Shown one piece after another: positions 15,504 to 25,166 of a stretch of 30,099 nucleotides of DNA. The notes below the pieces were generated by a model. It searched no databases. It was given only the letters and a program-made list of their open reading frames with translations, and had not been told where the DNA came from. Location: NCBI GenBank assembly GCA_030620005.1, contig JAUXAJ010000025.1:1-30099 (forward strand), in the 5' to 3' direction. The translations under genes were made by a program, and so were the position numbers. Positions within the stretch are counted from its first letter, which is position 1; each line of letters opens with the position of its first letter. This DNA comes from Promethearchaeota archaeon (GTDB lineage Archaea; Asgardarchaeota; Lokiarchaeia; Sigynarchaeales; SOKP01).

Positions 15504-16718
15504 ATGAAGTTTAGAAAAATGGGATCCCTCAAGTGGGAAGCATCTGCTTTAGGTTTTGGGGCAATGCGATTGCCAGTGGACAAAAAATTTAGAATTATTG
15601 AAGAAGAAGCAATTAAAATGATTCGATATGCGATTGATAACGGGGTAAATTATGTTGATACGGCGTATCCGTATCATGACGGAGAGAGCGAAGTGTTAGT
15701 GGGAAAAGCGTTAAAGGACGGTTATCGTGAAAAAGTATACCTCGCCACAAAATTACCGACATGGTTAGTTAAAAACACGGAAGATTTTGATACGTACCTT
15801 GCCCAACAGATTGAAAGATTGCAAACAAATCCTGATCTGTATTTATTCCATGGCATGAAGAAGAATCGATTTGAAAAAGTCAAGAAACTAAATTTAATTA
15901 ACAAAATGGAAGAAGCAAGAGCTAATGGATTAATTAAATACATTGGTTTTTCATTTCACGATAGTTTTGAAGTCTTTAAAGAAGTAATTGATTATTATCA
16001 ATGGGATTGCTGTCAGATCCAACACAATTATCTCGATATTGATTTTCAAGCTGGTACAAAAGGATTAAAACATGCTGCAAGTAAAAATATTGCAGTTATA
16101 ATCATGGAACCGATTCGCGGAGGAAAATTAGCTATTCCACAGCATAAATTAGATACAAAACCAGAAATTAAGAAAGTTCTTGAGAATTCGAGTGTTAAAC
16201 GAAGCATGCCAGATTGGGCGTTACAATTCCTCTGGAATCAACCCGAAGTTTCGGTTGTTCTAAGCGGAATGAGCACCCTGCAACACGTGGTTGAAAATCT
16301 AGAATCTGCGAATAATTCAGGAATTAATATCTTAACTGAGGATGAATTACAAACCATTTCTCAATTGCGGGAAGCGTATAATAAATATTTGCTCGTACCT
16401 TGTACGAATTGTGGATATTGCATGCCCTGTCCAAATGGAGTTGCCATTCCCAATGTTCTTGGATTGATAAACGAAGTAGCATATTGGGGTGAAAGAGGAA
16501 AACTCAGGATTGCCTTTTTTTACAATAGAATGGTAAAAACACAGGAGGAATTAGAAAAAAAGAAGGCGGATGGAGATGAAATTGAAGGAGCAGCCTCTCT
16601 TTGCATTCAATGTGGAGAATGTTTAGATAAATGCCCCCAACAAATAGAAATCCCAGATTTCATTGAAAAAGCAAACGCAATTTTTAAAGAAAATAAAAAA
16701 GTCTCTGATGTACTATAA
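15504..16718 (+). CDS. Aldo-keto reductase with C-terminal 4Fe-4S clusters
   Basis: A 404-aa two-part redox enzyme. The TIM barrel carries the AKR catalytic set: Asp52 and Tyr57 (VDTAYPYHDGE), Lys83 (LATKLP) and His116 (LFHGM). The C-terminus has two Cys clusters, CTNCGYCMPC followed by Pro and CIQCGECLDKC followed by Pro, of the ferredoxin type. Such Fe-S AKRs are common in anaerobes and are predicted oxidoreductases of unknown substrate, exchanging electrons with ferredoxin as well as NAD(P)H. ATG 15504 is chosen over TTG 15489 because TTGGAG precedes it at the right spacing. It is probably monocistronic; the next gene has its own promoter. Confidence 0.9.
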   Translation: MKFRKMGSLKWEASALGFGAMRLPVDKKFRIIEEEAIKMIRYAIDNGVNYVDTAYPYHDGESEVLVGKALKDGYREKVYLATKLPTWLVKNTEDFDTYLAQQIERLQTNPDLYLFHGMKKNRFEKVKKLNLINKMEEARANGLIKYIGFSFHDSFEVFKEVIDYYQWDCCQIQHNYLDIDFQAGTKGLKHAASKNIAVIIMEPIRGGKLAIPQHKLDTKPEIKKVLENSSVKRSMPDWALQFLWNQPEVSVVLSGMSTLQHVVENLESANNSGINILTEDELQTISQLREAYNKYLLVPCTNCGYCMPCPNGVAIPNVLGLINEVAYWGERGKLRIAFFYNRMVKTQEELEKKKADGDEIEGAASLCIQCGECLDKCPQQIEIPDFIEKANAIFKENKKVSDVL

Positions 16719-16776
16719 ATATTAAAAAAACCTCTGTTAATCTTATCTCCGACATCAAAATTCAATTAATTGTTAA

Positions 16777-16786
16777 TATATAAATA
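16777..16786 (+). promoter_or_regulatory. TATA box of the histidine kinase gene
   Basis: TATATAAATA, 71 nt before ATG 16857. It predicts a leader of about 45 nt that carries the GGAGAG ribosome site at 16845-16850. Confidence 0.5.
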
Positions 16787-16856
16787 TAAGTTCTGTTTTG
16801 CAATAATCATATTACCAAAACTCATATTTATAAAAAGCGAAAAAGGAGAGATTTTA

Positions 16857-19532
16857 ATGAACGATAGTGTAATTGGAACGCCCTCAACAGAAGATCGATT
16901 TAAAGCACTTTTTAAAAACCTTCCTACTCCTACCTACATTTGGCAAAAGGCTCAAAACGACTTAATTCTAACAGATTATAACATGGCAGCCGAAGAAATA
17001 ACAGAAGGTCGAATTAAAGATTTTTTAGAAATTAAGGCTTCAGACATGTATAGAGATAATCCAGAATTTCTAAAAGATTTAAGTCGCTGTGCCAATGAGC
17101 AAGTTAATATTATCAAGGAAATGGAATACACCATGATAACTACAGATGATAGGAAACATTTTTCCGTGAAGTATTGCAATATTCCACCTGATTTAGTTGT
17201 AATTCATATGGATGACATTACCGAGCGTAAACAGTCGGAAAAAGAATTATTAGACATTAAAGATTTCCACACCAGTATTTTAGATGGGATCATTAATGGG
17301 ATTTGGGTAACCAATAAAGACGATTTGATCTATTACACTAATAAAGGAATGGAAAAAATTGCAGGCGTGCCCGCTAATCAAATCGTTGGTGCACATGTAC
17401 TAAATGATTTTTCTGAAAGCACACTGAAATACTTCAGACCTTATTATCTTAAGGCGAGAGAAACATTAGAAACTGTTTTTTACACCGCAGTTCCGGTTAT
17501 AACACCAGTTAATAGACAAAGTTTTCAATCAGGATGGCTCATCCCCAGAATTAAAAAGGGTAAATATGATGGTATCATTTGCATTGTTGATGATGTCACA
17601 GAACGCAAGGAGATGGAGCAAAAATTAAAAGAATCCGAAGAGAATTTAATCAAAATTGAAGAAAGAACTAAAGAGTTAAAAGATTCGGAACAACAATACC
17701 GGATGATACTCAACTCAATAAACATTCCTCTTCACATCGTTGATAAAGATTTGAGATTAGTTCTGATAAATCCAGCATTTAAAAAATGGATTGAAGAATT
17801 AGGAATAAATACAGAAATTTTTGGTAAAAAGATATCTGAAGCATTTCCTATCGCATTTGATAGTCTTTTAAAAGAATATCAGCAGGTCCTTGCCAACGGT
17901 CAAGCCCTCCAGACATCCGAAAGCACCATGGTAAATAATGTAGAATTTTTTACTGAAGCAACAAAGATTCCAATTATAAGTGAGGGAGAAGTCATTCAAA
18001 TCATCACGATTATTCGAGATATTACCGAACGCAAGGAGGCAGAACAAAAATTGAAAGAATCCGAAGAAAAATACAGAAATCTCTATAACAATGCCGAAGT
18101 CGGCTTACTGCAGACCAAGGTTAGCGAAGGGAAAATTTTAGCAAGCAACCAAAAATGTGCTGAAATGGCTGGTTATGATAATATTGATCAATTCAAGAAG
18201 GAGTTTATCGTCTCAGAGCATTATGTTGATCCAAGTGTTCGAACCAAAATGATTGACGAACTTAAGAGAAAGGGGCGTATAGAGAACTTTGAGGCCGAAA
18301 TTACTGATCGATTTGGCGATCCCCATTGGTGGAGTTATTCAGCACAGCTATATCCAGAAAAAAGTTTTCTTGAGGGCGTTATAATTGACATTTCTGACAA
18401 AAAAGAAGCAGAATTAAAATTAAAAACATCCGAATACGATCTTAAGGAAAGAGTTAATGAATTAAACTGTTTATATGAATTATCAAAGCTTTTTGAGAAA
18501 TCTGGCATTTCAACTGAAGAAAAAATCCAAAAAACTCTCGAATTAATTCCACCTGCGTTTCAATTCCCGGATATTACATGTGTAATGATTAAGATTAACG
18601 ATAAAGAATTTCACACGGATAATTTTATAGAAACCAAATGGAATTTATCCATAAATTTTAAAATTAACGAACATGTAGCGGCAATTAAGGTTTTTTATTT
18701 AATAGATAAACTGTTTCTTAGGGAAGAAGTAGATTTCCTTGTAGATATGGGCGAAAGATTAAAGAATTTCTTAGAAAAGAGAGAGTACGAAAAAAAATTG
18801 GAAGAACAAAATGTAGAATTGGGGCATTTAAACGAGTTAAAGTCTGAATTTTTACGAAGAGCTTCTCACGAGTTGAAGACACCCTTGATTTCAATTAAAG
18901 GGTTCGCTATTCTCTTATTGAAACTACACCGTGAAGAACTTAGCGGCGATGCAATTTCGATGTTAGAAGAAATCGAACAAGGTTGCTCGAGACTTGAGGA
19001 CATAATCATAAGTATCATCGAAAGTTCTAAATTAGAATCGAGCAAGGTAGATTTGCGCGTTTCAAGGGAAGACTTGTCGTTTCTCATTAAATTCTGCGTG
19101 AAAGAATTGCAAGGATTAGCCGACACGAGAAATCATTCGATTAATTTAGAAATAATAGAAAATATTAATACTAATTTTAATAAGGAGCAGATGTATGAAG
19201 TCATTACAAATTTGATGAGTAATGCGATCAAATATACGCCTCCAGGCGGAGAGGTTACCGTTAAAACCGAAATAAAAGAGCAAGATATTATCGTATCAAT
19301 AAAAGATACCGGAATCGGTTTCACGGAGGAAGAAAAAAAAAGAATTTTCCAACAATTCGGAAAAATAGAGCGGTACGGTCAAGGGCTCGATATTGGAATT
19401 GATGGGACAGGATTGGGGCTCCACTTCTCGAAAAAGATCGTGGAATTGCACGGCGGAAAGATTTGGATGGAATCGGAAGGGAGATATAAGGGCTCCACGT
19501 TTTATTTTTCCCTTCCAATGATAAAAAACTGA
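16857..19532 (+). CDS. Cytosolic multi-PAS sensor histidine kinase
   Basis: An 891-aa kinase. There are four PAS-like sensor domains (approximately 15-125, 135-250, 280-390 and 400-520), three ending in the PAC-type DITERK/DVTERK/DITERK. A GAF-like region (about 530-650), a dimerisation/phosphoacceptor domain with SHELKTP (His671), and an HATPase follow, the last with N-box NAIKY (Asn789), DTGIGF and GTGLGL. No membrane segment or signal peptide, so it senses an intracellular cue (redox, light or ligand; not determinable). No response regulator is adjacent, as is common for orphan archaeal kinases. ATG 16857 is chosen over TTG 16770 because GGAGAG lies just upstream and the extension would overlap the TATA box. 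The repeated linker KEAEQKLKESEE suggests internal PAS duplication. Confidence 0.9.
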   Translation: MNDSVIGTPSTEDRFKALFKNLPTPTYIWQKAQNDLILTDYNMAAEEITEGRIKDFLEIKASDMYRDNPEFLKDLSRCANEQVNIIKEMEYTMITTDDRKHFSVKYCNIPPDLVVIHMDDITERKQSEKELLDIKDFHTSILDGIINGIWVTNKDDLIYYTNKGMEKIAGVPANQIVGAHVLNDFSESTLKYFRPYYLKARETLETVFYTAVPVITPVNRQSFQSGWLIPRIKKGKYDGIICIVDDVTERKEMEQKLKESEENLIKIEERTKELKDSEQQYRMILNSINIPLHIVDKDLRLVLINPAFKKWIEELGINTEIFGKKISEAFPIAFDSLLKEYQQVLANGQALQTSESTMVNNVEFFTEATKIPIISEGEVIQIITIIRDITERKEAEQKLKESEEKYRNLYNNAEVGLLQTKVSEGKILASNQKCAEMAGYDNIDQFKKEFIVSEHYVDPSVRTKMIDELKRKGRIENFEAEITDRFGDPHWWSYSAQLYPEKSFLEGVIIDISDKKEAELKLKTSEYDLKERVNELNCLYELSKLFEKSGISTEEKIQKTLELIPPAFQFPDITCVMIKINDKEFHTDNFIETKWNLSINFKINEHVAAIKVFYLIDKLFLREEVDFLVDMGERLKNFLEKREYEKKLEEQNVELGHLNELKSEFLRRASHELKTPLISIKGFAILLLKLHREELSGDAISMLEEIEQGCSRLEDIIISIIESSKLESSKVDLRVSREDLSFLIKFCVKELQGLADTRNHSINLEIIENINTNFNKEQMYEVITNLMSNAIKYTPPGGEVTVKTEIKEQDIIVSIKDTGIGFTEEEKKRIFQQFGKIERYGQGLDIGIDGTGLGLHFSKKIVELHGGKIWMESEGRYKGSTFYFSLPMIKN

Positions 19533-19614
19533 AATAATTATTATAGAAATAATTATTTATTTTTTAGAAATTTATATTCAATAATATTGAATACATCAAG
19601 AGAAATATTAGGTT

Positions 19615-20220
19615 TTGATAAAAAACATTGTTTTTGATTTGGGAAATGTATTGTTAAGTTTCAACCCGGAAGAATTCCTATTAGGATACACGGACGACTT
19701 GGAACGAATCAATAAATTTGTTTCTAAGGTTCCTCGTAATAAAACATGGTTTCAATTGGATCGAGGGGCATTTTCCATGGAAGAAGTTAAAGAAATCTTC
19801 TTCAATAGATACCCTGAAGAAAAGGACTTACTCGTCCCGTTTTTCGACCATTGGATGTCAATGTTAACGCCAATTGAAGAAAATGTTCGTATATTGAAAG
19901 AATTAAAGCACGACGGGTATAATATTTATATCTTATCAAATTTTATTAAAGAAGCGTTTGAACACGTTAAAGCTAATATTGATTTTTTCTCTCTCTTGGA
20001 TGGTCAAGTTATTTCAGGGGAAGAAAAGGTCATGAAACCGGAGGTAGCGATTTACAAAATCTTGTTACGCAGGTATAATCTAACACCAGAAGAATGCGTT
20101 TTTATAGACGATATTTTCGGCTTTTTAAAGCCGGCAAGAAAACTTGGCATTAACACTATTTTATTCCGTCGAAATACAGATTTACGGGCCGAATTGAGAA
20201 AATATGATGTTAGGATATAG
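19615..20220 (+). CDS. HAD-superfamily hydrolase (YihX-like phosphatase)
   Basis: A 201-aa HAD hydrolase. Motif I is FDLGNVLL (nucleophile Asp8, with Asn in place of the usual second Asp, as in DxGxV variants), motif II ILSN, motif III Lys in EEKVMKPE, and motif IV FIDD. The cap is helical (subfamily IA). It is probably a small-molecule phosphatase; the substrate is unknown. The start is TTG 19615, with no ATG nearby. It follows the kinase by 82 nt. Confidence 0.85.
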   Translation: MIKNIVFDLGNVLLSFNPEEFLLGYTDDLERINKFVSKVPRNKTWFQLDRGAFSMEEVKEIFFNRYPEEKDLLVPFFDHWMSMLTPIEENVRILKELKHDGYNIYILSNFIKEAFEHVKANIDFFSLLDGQVISGEEKVMKPEVAIYKILLRRYNLTPEECVFIDDIFGFLKPARKLGINTILFRRNTDLRAELRKYDVRI

Positions 20221-20275
20221 TTTAATTTTAAAACATATCAATTTTAAATACATTACATTAAAAAAAATTATGGAC

Positions 20276-20428
20276 TTAGAACACGGCAGGATTCTCAAGC
20301 ACTTCGCTTGCTATTATTTTGTAGATTTCTCTTCTCTCGGATTCCTCAATATCGCCGTTTTTTTCGAGAACTTCATCCAAATAAATGTCTTCTCTTTCTT
20401 CGTTCTTCTTAACTTTTTCTAACTCCAT
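20276..20428 (-). CDS. Small acidic protein of unknown function (50 aa)
   Basis: ATG 20428 to TAA 20278-20276 encodes a charged, helix-prone peptide: MELEKVKKNEERED, then LDEVLEKNGDIEESE, ending SEVLENPAVF. A clear TATA box (TTTATATAGT) lies 23-32 nt before the ATG, the distance expected for a leaderless archaeal mRNA. That and the smooth codon use support it as a real gene. I do not recognise the family. Its stop faces the end of the HAD gene. Confidence 0.55.
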   Translation of the reverse strand: MELEKVKKNEEREDIYLDEVLEKNGDIEESERREIYKIIASEVLENPAVF

Positions 20429-20450
20429 TAATAGTCATAACTATTTAGGA

Positions 20451-20461
20451 ACTATATAAAT
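20451..20461 (-). promoter_or_regulatory. TATA box of the small acidic protein gene
   Basis: Minus-strand ATTTATATAGT, centred about 27 nt upstream of ATG 20428. It predicts transcription starting at or next to the start codon (leaderless). Confidence 0.5.
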
Positions 20462-20534
20462 TTGGATAATAAAATATTAATAATTTAATAATTCTACTTA
20501 TTTAGAATATCCATTTTATGAATAATAAATTGTC

Positions 20535-21623
20535 TTACATTCCTTCTTGGACATATCTCATTATTTCTTCTTTCGTCATTCCGCCTAGACCCAAATCTTC
20601 AAGAGTTCTTCCTTTCCAGAAGTCCATTTCGCATATGGCTGCGCCTAAATTTATTATAGAGTCCATGATAGGTGTAGGAACATTAACTAATTTTCCTAGT
20701 TGAGAACGCTGTACTAATCCATAAGGAAGATCTTCTGTAATGTATCTATTGTAAATGTGAGATGGACCTTTCATGCTTGCTACGATTCCACCTTTATCGA
20801 AAGGAGCAAAAAAATCCACACACATTATAGAGCATGGATTCCTAAACTGTTCATCTTCGAACTCCCTCATGTTAAATCCGAATGCTCTAGCGACAGCGAG
20901 AGTTTCGTCATAAACCTTCTTAATGATTCTTGCAGGAGTTTCCGTAATCCCTTCTCTATATAGATAAAAATCTCCATTGGAGTATTGAATGCGGCCGATA
21001 TTTAGTAGAGTACCTGGAGGATGAACCGTTGGGTTTGGATTACTGAAAGAAACTGATAAAATGTTATCAATTGGTTCTACAATTGGAAATGCTTCTTTTA
21101 CTACTTTTATGACTTTTTCCGTTTCTTTAGCTGGAAACGCTGATAAAAGGACTTTTTTCGCTTTTACAAATAAATCCAATTTTGACGGACCAATGAGTCT
21201 CGTTCCATAAGGTAAAGTATTGGTCTCTGCAACGATAACCTTTTTATTAGGGGCCTCCTCCTTGAGTCGCTTTGCCAATCGAAGGGCACCACCATCACCA
21301 GCAATTATGACGATAATGTGTCCATCCCTAAGGAGTGGAATGATGCTATCAAAAAAAGTTTCATGGGCCATTGCCGGGATAACAATAAAAATTAAATCCG
21401 CCTCGTCTAAAGCTTCTTTAAAATCTATTGTGGCTTTATAAATTTTAGCCTTGTCTTCAATAAGTCCGGTTAATTCTATTTCACCTCGTTCTAATGTGGA
21501 CTTAAAAGATTCGGCAAAATTTGGGTGTTCGCATAATATTGCATCAAATCCCCTTAAGGTCAAATCTATTGCCATCGTGTGTCCACCATGGCCACCGCCT
21601 AAAATCGAAATGGGTTTATCCAA
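20535..21623 (-). CDS. Octopine/nopaline-type (opine) dehydrogenase
   Basis: A 362-aa NAD(P)-dependent dehydrogenase of the octopine/nopaline family. The Rossmann motif is ILGGGHGGHTMA (residues 7-18). The second domain contains NPTVHPPGTLLNIG, the segment with the family's catalytic His. These enzymes oxidise or form N-(carboxyalkyl) amino acids (opines) from an amino acid and a 2-oxo acid. The start is TTG 21623 with AGAGGAT at good spacing. It is followed upstream by two N-acyl-D-amino-acid deacylases on the same strand, so it may work in the same amino-acid derivative pathway. Confidence 0.88.
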   Translation of the reverse strand: MDKPISILGGGHGGHTMAIDLTLRGFDAILCEHPNFAESFKSTLERGEIELTGLIEDKAKIYKATIDFKEALDEADLIFIVIPAMAHETFFDSIIPLLRDGHIIVIIAGDGGALRLAKRLKEEAPNKKVIVAETNTLPYGTRLIGPSKLDLFVKAKKVLLSAFPAKETEKVIKVVKEAFPIVEPIDNILSVSFSNPNPTVHPPGTLLNIGRIQYSNGDFYLYREGITETPARIIKKVYDETLAVARAFGFNMREFEDEQFRNPCSIMCVDFFAPFDKGGIVASMKGPSHIYNRYITEDLPYGLVQRSQLGKLVNVPTPIMDSIINLGAAICEMDFWKGRTLEDLGLGGMTKEEIMRYVQEGM

Positions 21624-21718
21624 AATTATTAATCCTCTGATTTTATTCTCATTCTTGTTTTTTATAATAATTAAATTAAGTCTATCGTTGAATTATACTT
21701 GTTTTAATAAAAATGTAT

Positions 21719-23341
21719 TCATGTTAGACGCCTTAATATTTTTCCAGGAGCTTTTTTCTTTTGCTTGCCATCAAACACAACGACAATCCCGTTTACAATT
21801 ACATGTTGAATGCCTTCAGGAAGTTGATAAGGATTTTCGTAAGTGGCCTTGTCGTTAACGGTCTCCGGATTAAATATCACGATATCTGCCCAACTTCCTT
21901 CTAATAACAGACCTCTATCTTGTAATCCAAGTCGTTGTGCTGGAAAAGAGGTCATTTTGCGAATAGCTTGTTCCAATGTCATGAGCTTTTCCTCCCGAAC
22001 ATACTTTCCAAGAACTCTAGGATATGTTCCGAAACATCTGGGATGAAATGCTCCAACACTAAATGACGCGGGAATTCCAAATCCATCGGTTCCAACCATC
22101 TGATAACGGCTTGTCATGATTCTTCGGATGTCTTCTTCTCCCATGCTTTCAATTGTTATCATAACTCCTAATTCATTTTCAATTAATAATTTGAAGTAAG
22201 TTTCCCACTCATCAGATAAACCCTTGATTTTTGTGATTTCAGTTATATTTTTTCCTGCGACATCCTTCCACTTTTCCGAACTAACGGATGCGATATACAT
22301 GTTTTTAAATCCCTCGTCTCGAATCCAGTTTTCCCAGCCCTCTATGCCCTCTCTAACATCCTTTTTTATGCGTTCTTGATTCTCTGGATTCTTTATGCGT
22401 CCCATAATTTCTTTGTTTTCGCCCTCACGGACCCAAGGAGGGAGGGATGTAACAAGTCCAGACATTCCACGATTATATGGATATTGATCGCAAGTAACAC
22501 TAACGCCGCGCTCGTTAGCTTCTTCCATTAACCGTGTAGTTTCCCTGCTAGTACCCCAATAAGGTTCGCCGGAGACTTTATGATGAGCGATTTGCCCTCC
22601 AGCACATCCAGATTTCTCAACAATCTCAATAACTTCTTTAACAGCGTCTACAACCGTTTCGCCTTCACCTCGAATATGAGAAAAGTATAATCCATCATGC
22701 TCTGCTACTGTTTTAGTTAATTCGATAAGTTCATCCGTTTTTGAAAAAACTTGGGGTGCATAAATCAATCCCGTGCTCATGCCAAATACTCCTGCTTCCA
22801 TGGCTTCTCTCAAGTAATTTTTCATGCTTTCGAGCTCTTCAGGTGTAGCGGGTCGGTCTTCTTTCCCTTGACCCCCTGCGAAACGCAAGTTGTTATATCC
22901 TACAAAAAAGATTAAATTCGCGGAATTCCGTTTCTTCTCGTTGTAATCTAAATATTCGGCGAACGTGTGATAAGGATAATCAAATTGTCCAAGAACTGGA
23001 TCCAATCCGCTCATCGCTTTTTTGAATTCTTCTTCTTTTCCCTCAGGTATAGGCGCCATTCCATCCCCGCACATCCCTACTACGCTCGTAGTGACTCCTT
23101 GACATACAGTGGATTCCTGGTTTCTACTAATAGGCAATATATAATCTGTATGGGAGTGAATATCTATAAATCCTGGACAGACAATTGAGCCTTCTGCATT
23201 AATTTCCTTTTTAGCATCTTCTGTAATTTTAGGCCTTATCTTCACGATCTTTCCATCTTTAACTCCTATATCGGCTTTATACCATGGATTGCCCGCTCCA
23301 TTAATAATCTTGCCATTTTTGATTAAAATGTCATAAATCAT
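21719..23341 (-). CDS. N-acyl-D-amino-acid deacylase, copy 1
   Basis: A 540-aa amidohydrolase of the D-aminoacylase family, which removes acyl groups from N-acyl-D-amino acids (or related dipeptides). It shows HSHTD (His62 and His64), a Cys in MCGDG (metal-bridging Cys in D-aminoacylase), SHIRGE, AHHK and GTDGFG (catalytic Asp). ATG 23341 is chosen over GTG 23353, as the same alternative exists in copy 2. The paralogue lies 100 nt upstream, with promoter regions that match closely (TATA(C/T)AATTTAAAG about 40 nt before the start). Possible roles include salvage of peptidoglycan or racemised protein remains. Confidence 0.9.
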   Translation of the reverse strand: MIYDILIKNGKIINGAGNPWYKADIGVKDGKIVKIRPKITEDAKKEINAEGSIVCPGFIDIHSHTDYILPISRNQESTVCQGVTTSVVGMCGDGMAPIPEGKEEEFKKAMSGLDPVLGQFDYPYHTFAEYLDYNEKKRNSANLIFFVGYNNLRFAGGQGKEDRPATPEELESMKNYLREAMEAGVFGMSTGLIYAPQVFSKTDELIELTKTVAEHDGLYFSHIRGEGETVVDAVKEVIEIVEKSGCAGGQIAHHKVSGEPYWGTSRETTRLMEEANERGVSVTCDQYPYNRGMSGLVTSLPPWVREGENKEIMGRIKNPENQERIKKDVREGIEGWENWIRDEGFKNMYIASVSSEKWKDVAGKNITEITKIKGLSDEWETYFKLLIENELGVMITIESMGEEDIRRIMTSRYQMVGTDGFGIPASFSVGAFHPRCFGTYPRVLGKYVREEKLMTLEQAIRKMTSFPAQRLGLQDRGLLLEGSWADIVIFNPETVNDKATYENPYQLPEGIQHVIVNGIVVVFDGKQKKKAPGKILRRLT

Positions 23342-23441
23342 TTTAGAAAACACTTAATTTTTTATTCTTTAAATTGTATAAGATGGTATTTTTAAATCTA
23401 TAAAAATTTTTACTTGTTTTAAAAAAAACCATGAATTCATT

Positions 23442-25076
23442 TTAAGTAGGACGCCTTAATACTTTTCCAGGTCGTTTTTTAAGCTGCTTATTATCCTTTA
23501 TTACAAGCATACCATTAACAAACACGTGAGATATGCCTTCTGGGTATTGGTGTGGTTCCGTGAAAGTTGCTTTATCGATGATTGTATTAGGATCGAAAAG
23601 CACGATATCTGCCCAATTTCCTTCCCTTAACAATCCTCTATCTCTTAGCCCTAAGCGTTGAGCTGGAAAAGAAGTCATTCTACGAATTGCATCTTCCAGA
23701 GTTAAAAGTCCCTCTTCGCGAACATATTTTCCTAAGATTCGAGGATAAGTCCCGTAAAAGTGAGGGTGAACAACTCCTAGTTGAGGAATATTTGGGATTC
23801 CAGCGCCGTCAGTTCCAACCATGTGATACCGGCTAGTCATTATTCGACGAATGTCTTCTTCGCCCATGCTTTGAATAGTAATTGCAACCTCACACTTTCC
23901 ATCAACTAACAAGTCGAAAAAAGTTTCCCAGTCGTCTTTTTTACCTTTAATCCTTGTAATTTCTGATATACTCTTACCTTCAATATCTTTCCATTCTTTC
24001 GCTTTAATCATTGATATGTAGATACTTTCAAATCCACTTTCTTTAATCCAACTTTCATAACCTTTGATGCCAGTTTCAATGTCTTTCTTAATTCGTTTTC
24101 GATCTTCATCATTATTTAAGCGCTCTAAGACTTTATTAACGCCTCCCTCTCGCGCCCAAGGTGGGAGTGTCGTGACAAGTCCAGACATTCCACGATTGTA
24201 GGGATACTGATCAAAAGTAACATTAATACCACGAGCGTTCGCTTCTTCGATAAGACGCAGCGAATCCTTGGAGGCACCCCAAAAATTTTTCCCTGCAACT
24301 TTGTGATGGGCCATCTGTCCTCCTATACAGCCAGATTTCTCGACAATTTCAATAAATTCCTTGACAGATTCAATTAATGTTTCTCCTTCGCTTCGAATGT
24401 GTGAGAAATAGAGACCATTGTATTTTGCCACGACTTTTGCCAACTCAATAAGCTCATCGGTTTTTGAAAACAATTGTGGAGCGTAAATCAACCCCGTACT
24501 CATTCCAAAAGCGCCTGATTCCATGGCTTCTGAAATATAATCCTTCATACTTTCAAGCTCTTCAGAGGTTGGTAGACGGTTTTCAAACCCAGCACCCCCG
24601 GCAACCCTTATGTTTTCGTATCCAACAACGCAAACACTATTGGCGGCACACTTTCTTTTTTCTATTTCTGCCATGTACTCTCCAAATGTTCTCCACGAGA
24701 TATCTAAATCAAAATCTTCTGGTATGAATCCGCTGAAAATCTTCCTAAAATCTTCCATTCTTTCGTCAGTTACAGGAGCAAGGCTTTGTCCGCACATGCC
24801 GAGAATGTTTGTTGTTATTCCTTGATGAATGGTTGATTCCACTTTATAAGTCGTCGGAGGAGCCATGGGCATGGCAAAATCAGTATGGGAGTGAATGTCA
24901 ATGAATCCTGGACAAACAATTAATCCCATAGCATTAATTTCCTTTTTAGCGTCTCCACGCAATTTTGATCTTATCTTCAAGATCTTTCCGTCTTTAACTC
25001 CAATATCAGCGCGATACCAAGGATTTCCGGCACCATTAACAATCTTACCGTTCTTAATTAAAATATCATAAATCAT
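23442..25076 (-). CDS. N-acyl-D-amino-acid deacylase, copy 2
   Basis: A 544-aa tandem paralogue of the previous gene. It keeps HSHTD, MCGQS, SHIRSE, AHHK and GTDGAG, so both copies look active. It differs mainly in residues about 70-130 (MAPPTTYKVEST insert and FIPEDFDLDIS), near the entrance of the active site, which suggests a different acyl or amino-acid preference. Both copies carry their own near-identical promoter and start context (TTAAGTGT-TTCTAAAATG, one base differing), so the duplication included regulatory DNA. Confidence 0.9.
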   Translation of the reverse strand: MIYDILIKNGKIVNGAGNPWYRADIGVKDGKILKIRSKLRGDAKKEINAMGLIVCPGFIDIHSHTDFAMPMAPPTTYKVESTIHQGITTNILGMCGQSLAPVTDERMEDFRKIFSGFIPEDFDLDISWRTFGEYMAEIEKRKCAANSVCVVGYENIRVAGGAGFENRLPTSEELESMKDYISEAMESGAFGMSTGLIYAPQLFSKTDELIELAKVVAKYNGLYFSHIRSEGETLIESVKEFIEIVEKSGCIGGQMAHHKVAGKNFWGASKDSLRLIEEANARGINVTFDQYPYNRGMSGLVTTLPPWAREGGVNKVLERLNNDEDRKRIKKDIETGIKGYESWIKESGFESIYISMIKAKEWKDIEGKSISEITRIKGKKDDWETFFDLLVDGKCEVAITIQSMGEEDIRRIMTSRYHMVGTDGAGIPNIPQLGVVHPHFYGTYPRILGKYVREEGLLTLEDAIRRMTSFPAQRLGLRDRGLLREGNWADIVLFDPNTIIDKATFTEPHQYPEGISHVFVNGMLVIKDNKQLKKRPGKVLRRPT

Positions 25077-25166
25077 TTTAGAATACACTTAATTTTTTAT
25101 TCTTTAAATTATATAAGTTAATCTTTAGAATATTTAGAATTTTAAAAAATTAAGCCATCTTAAAAC

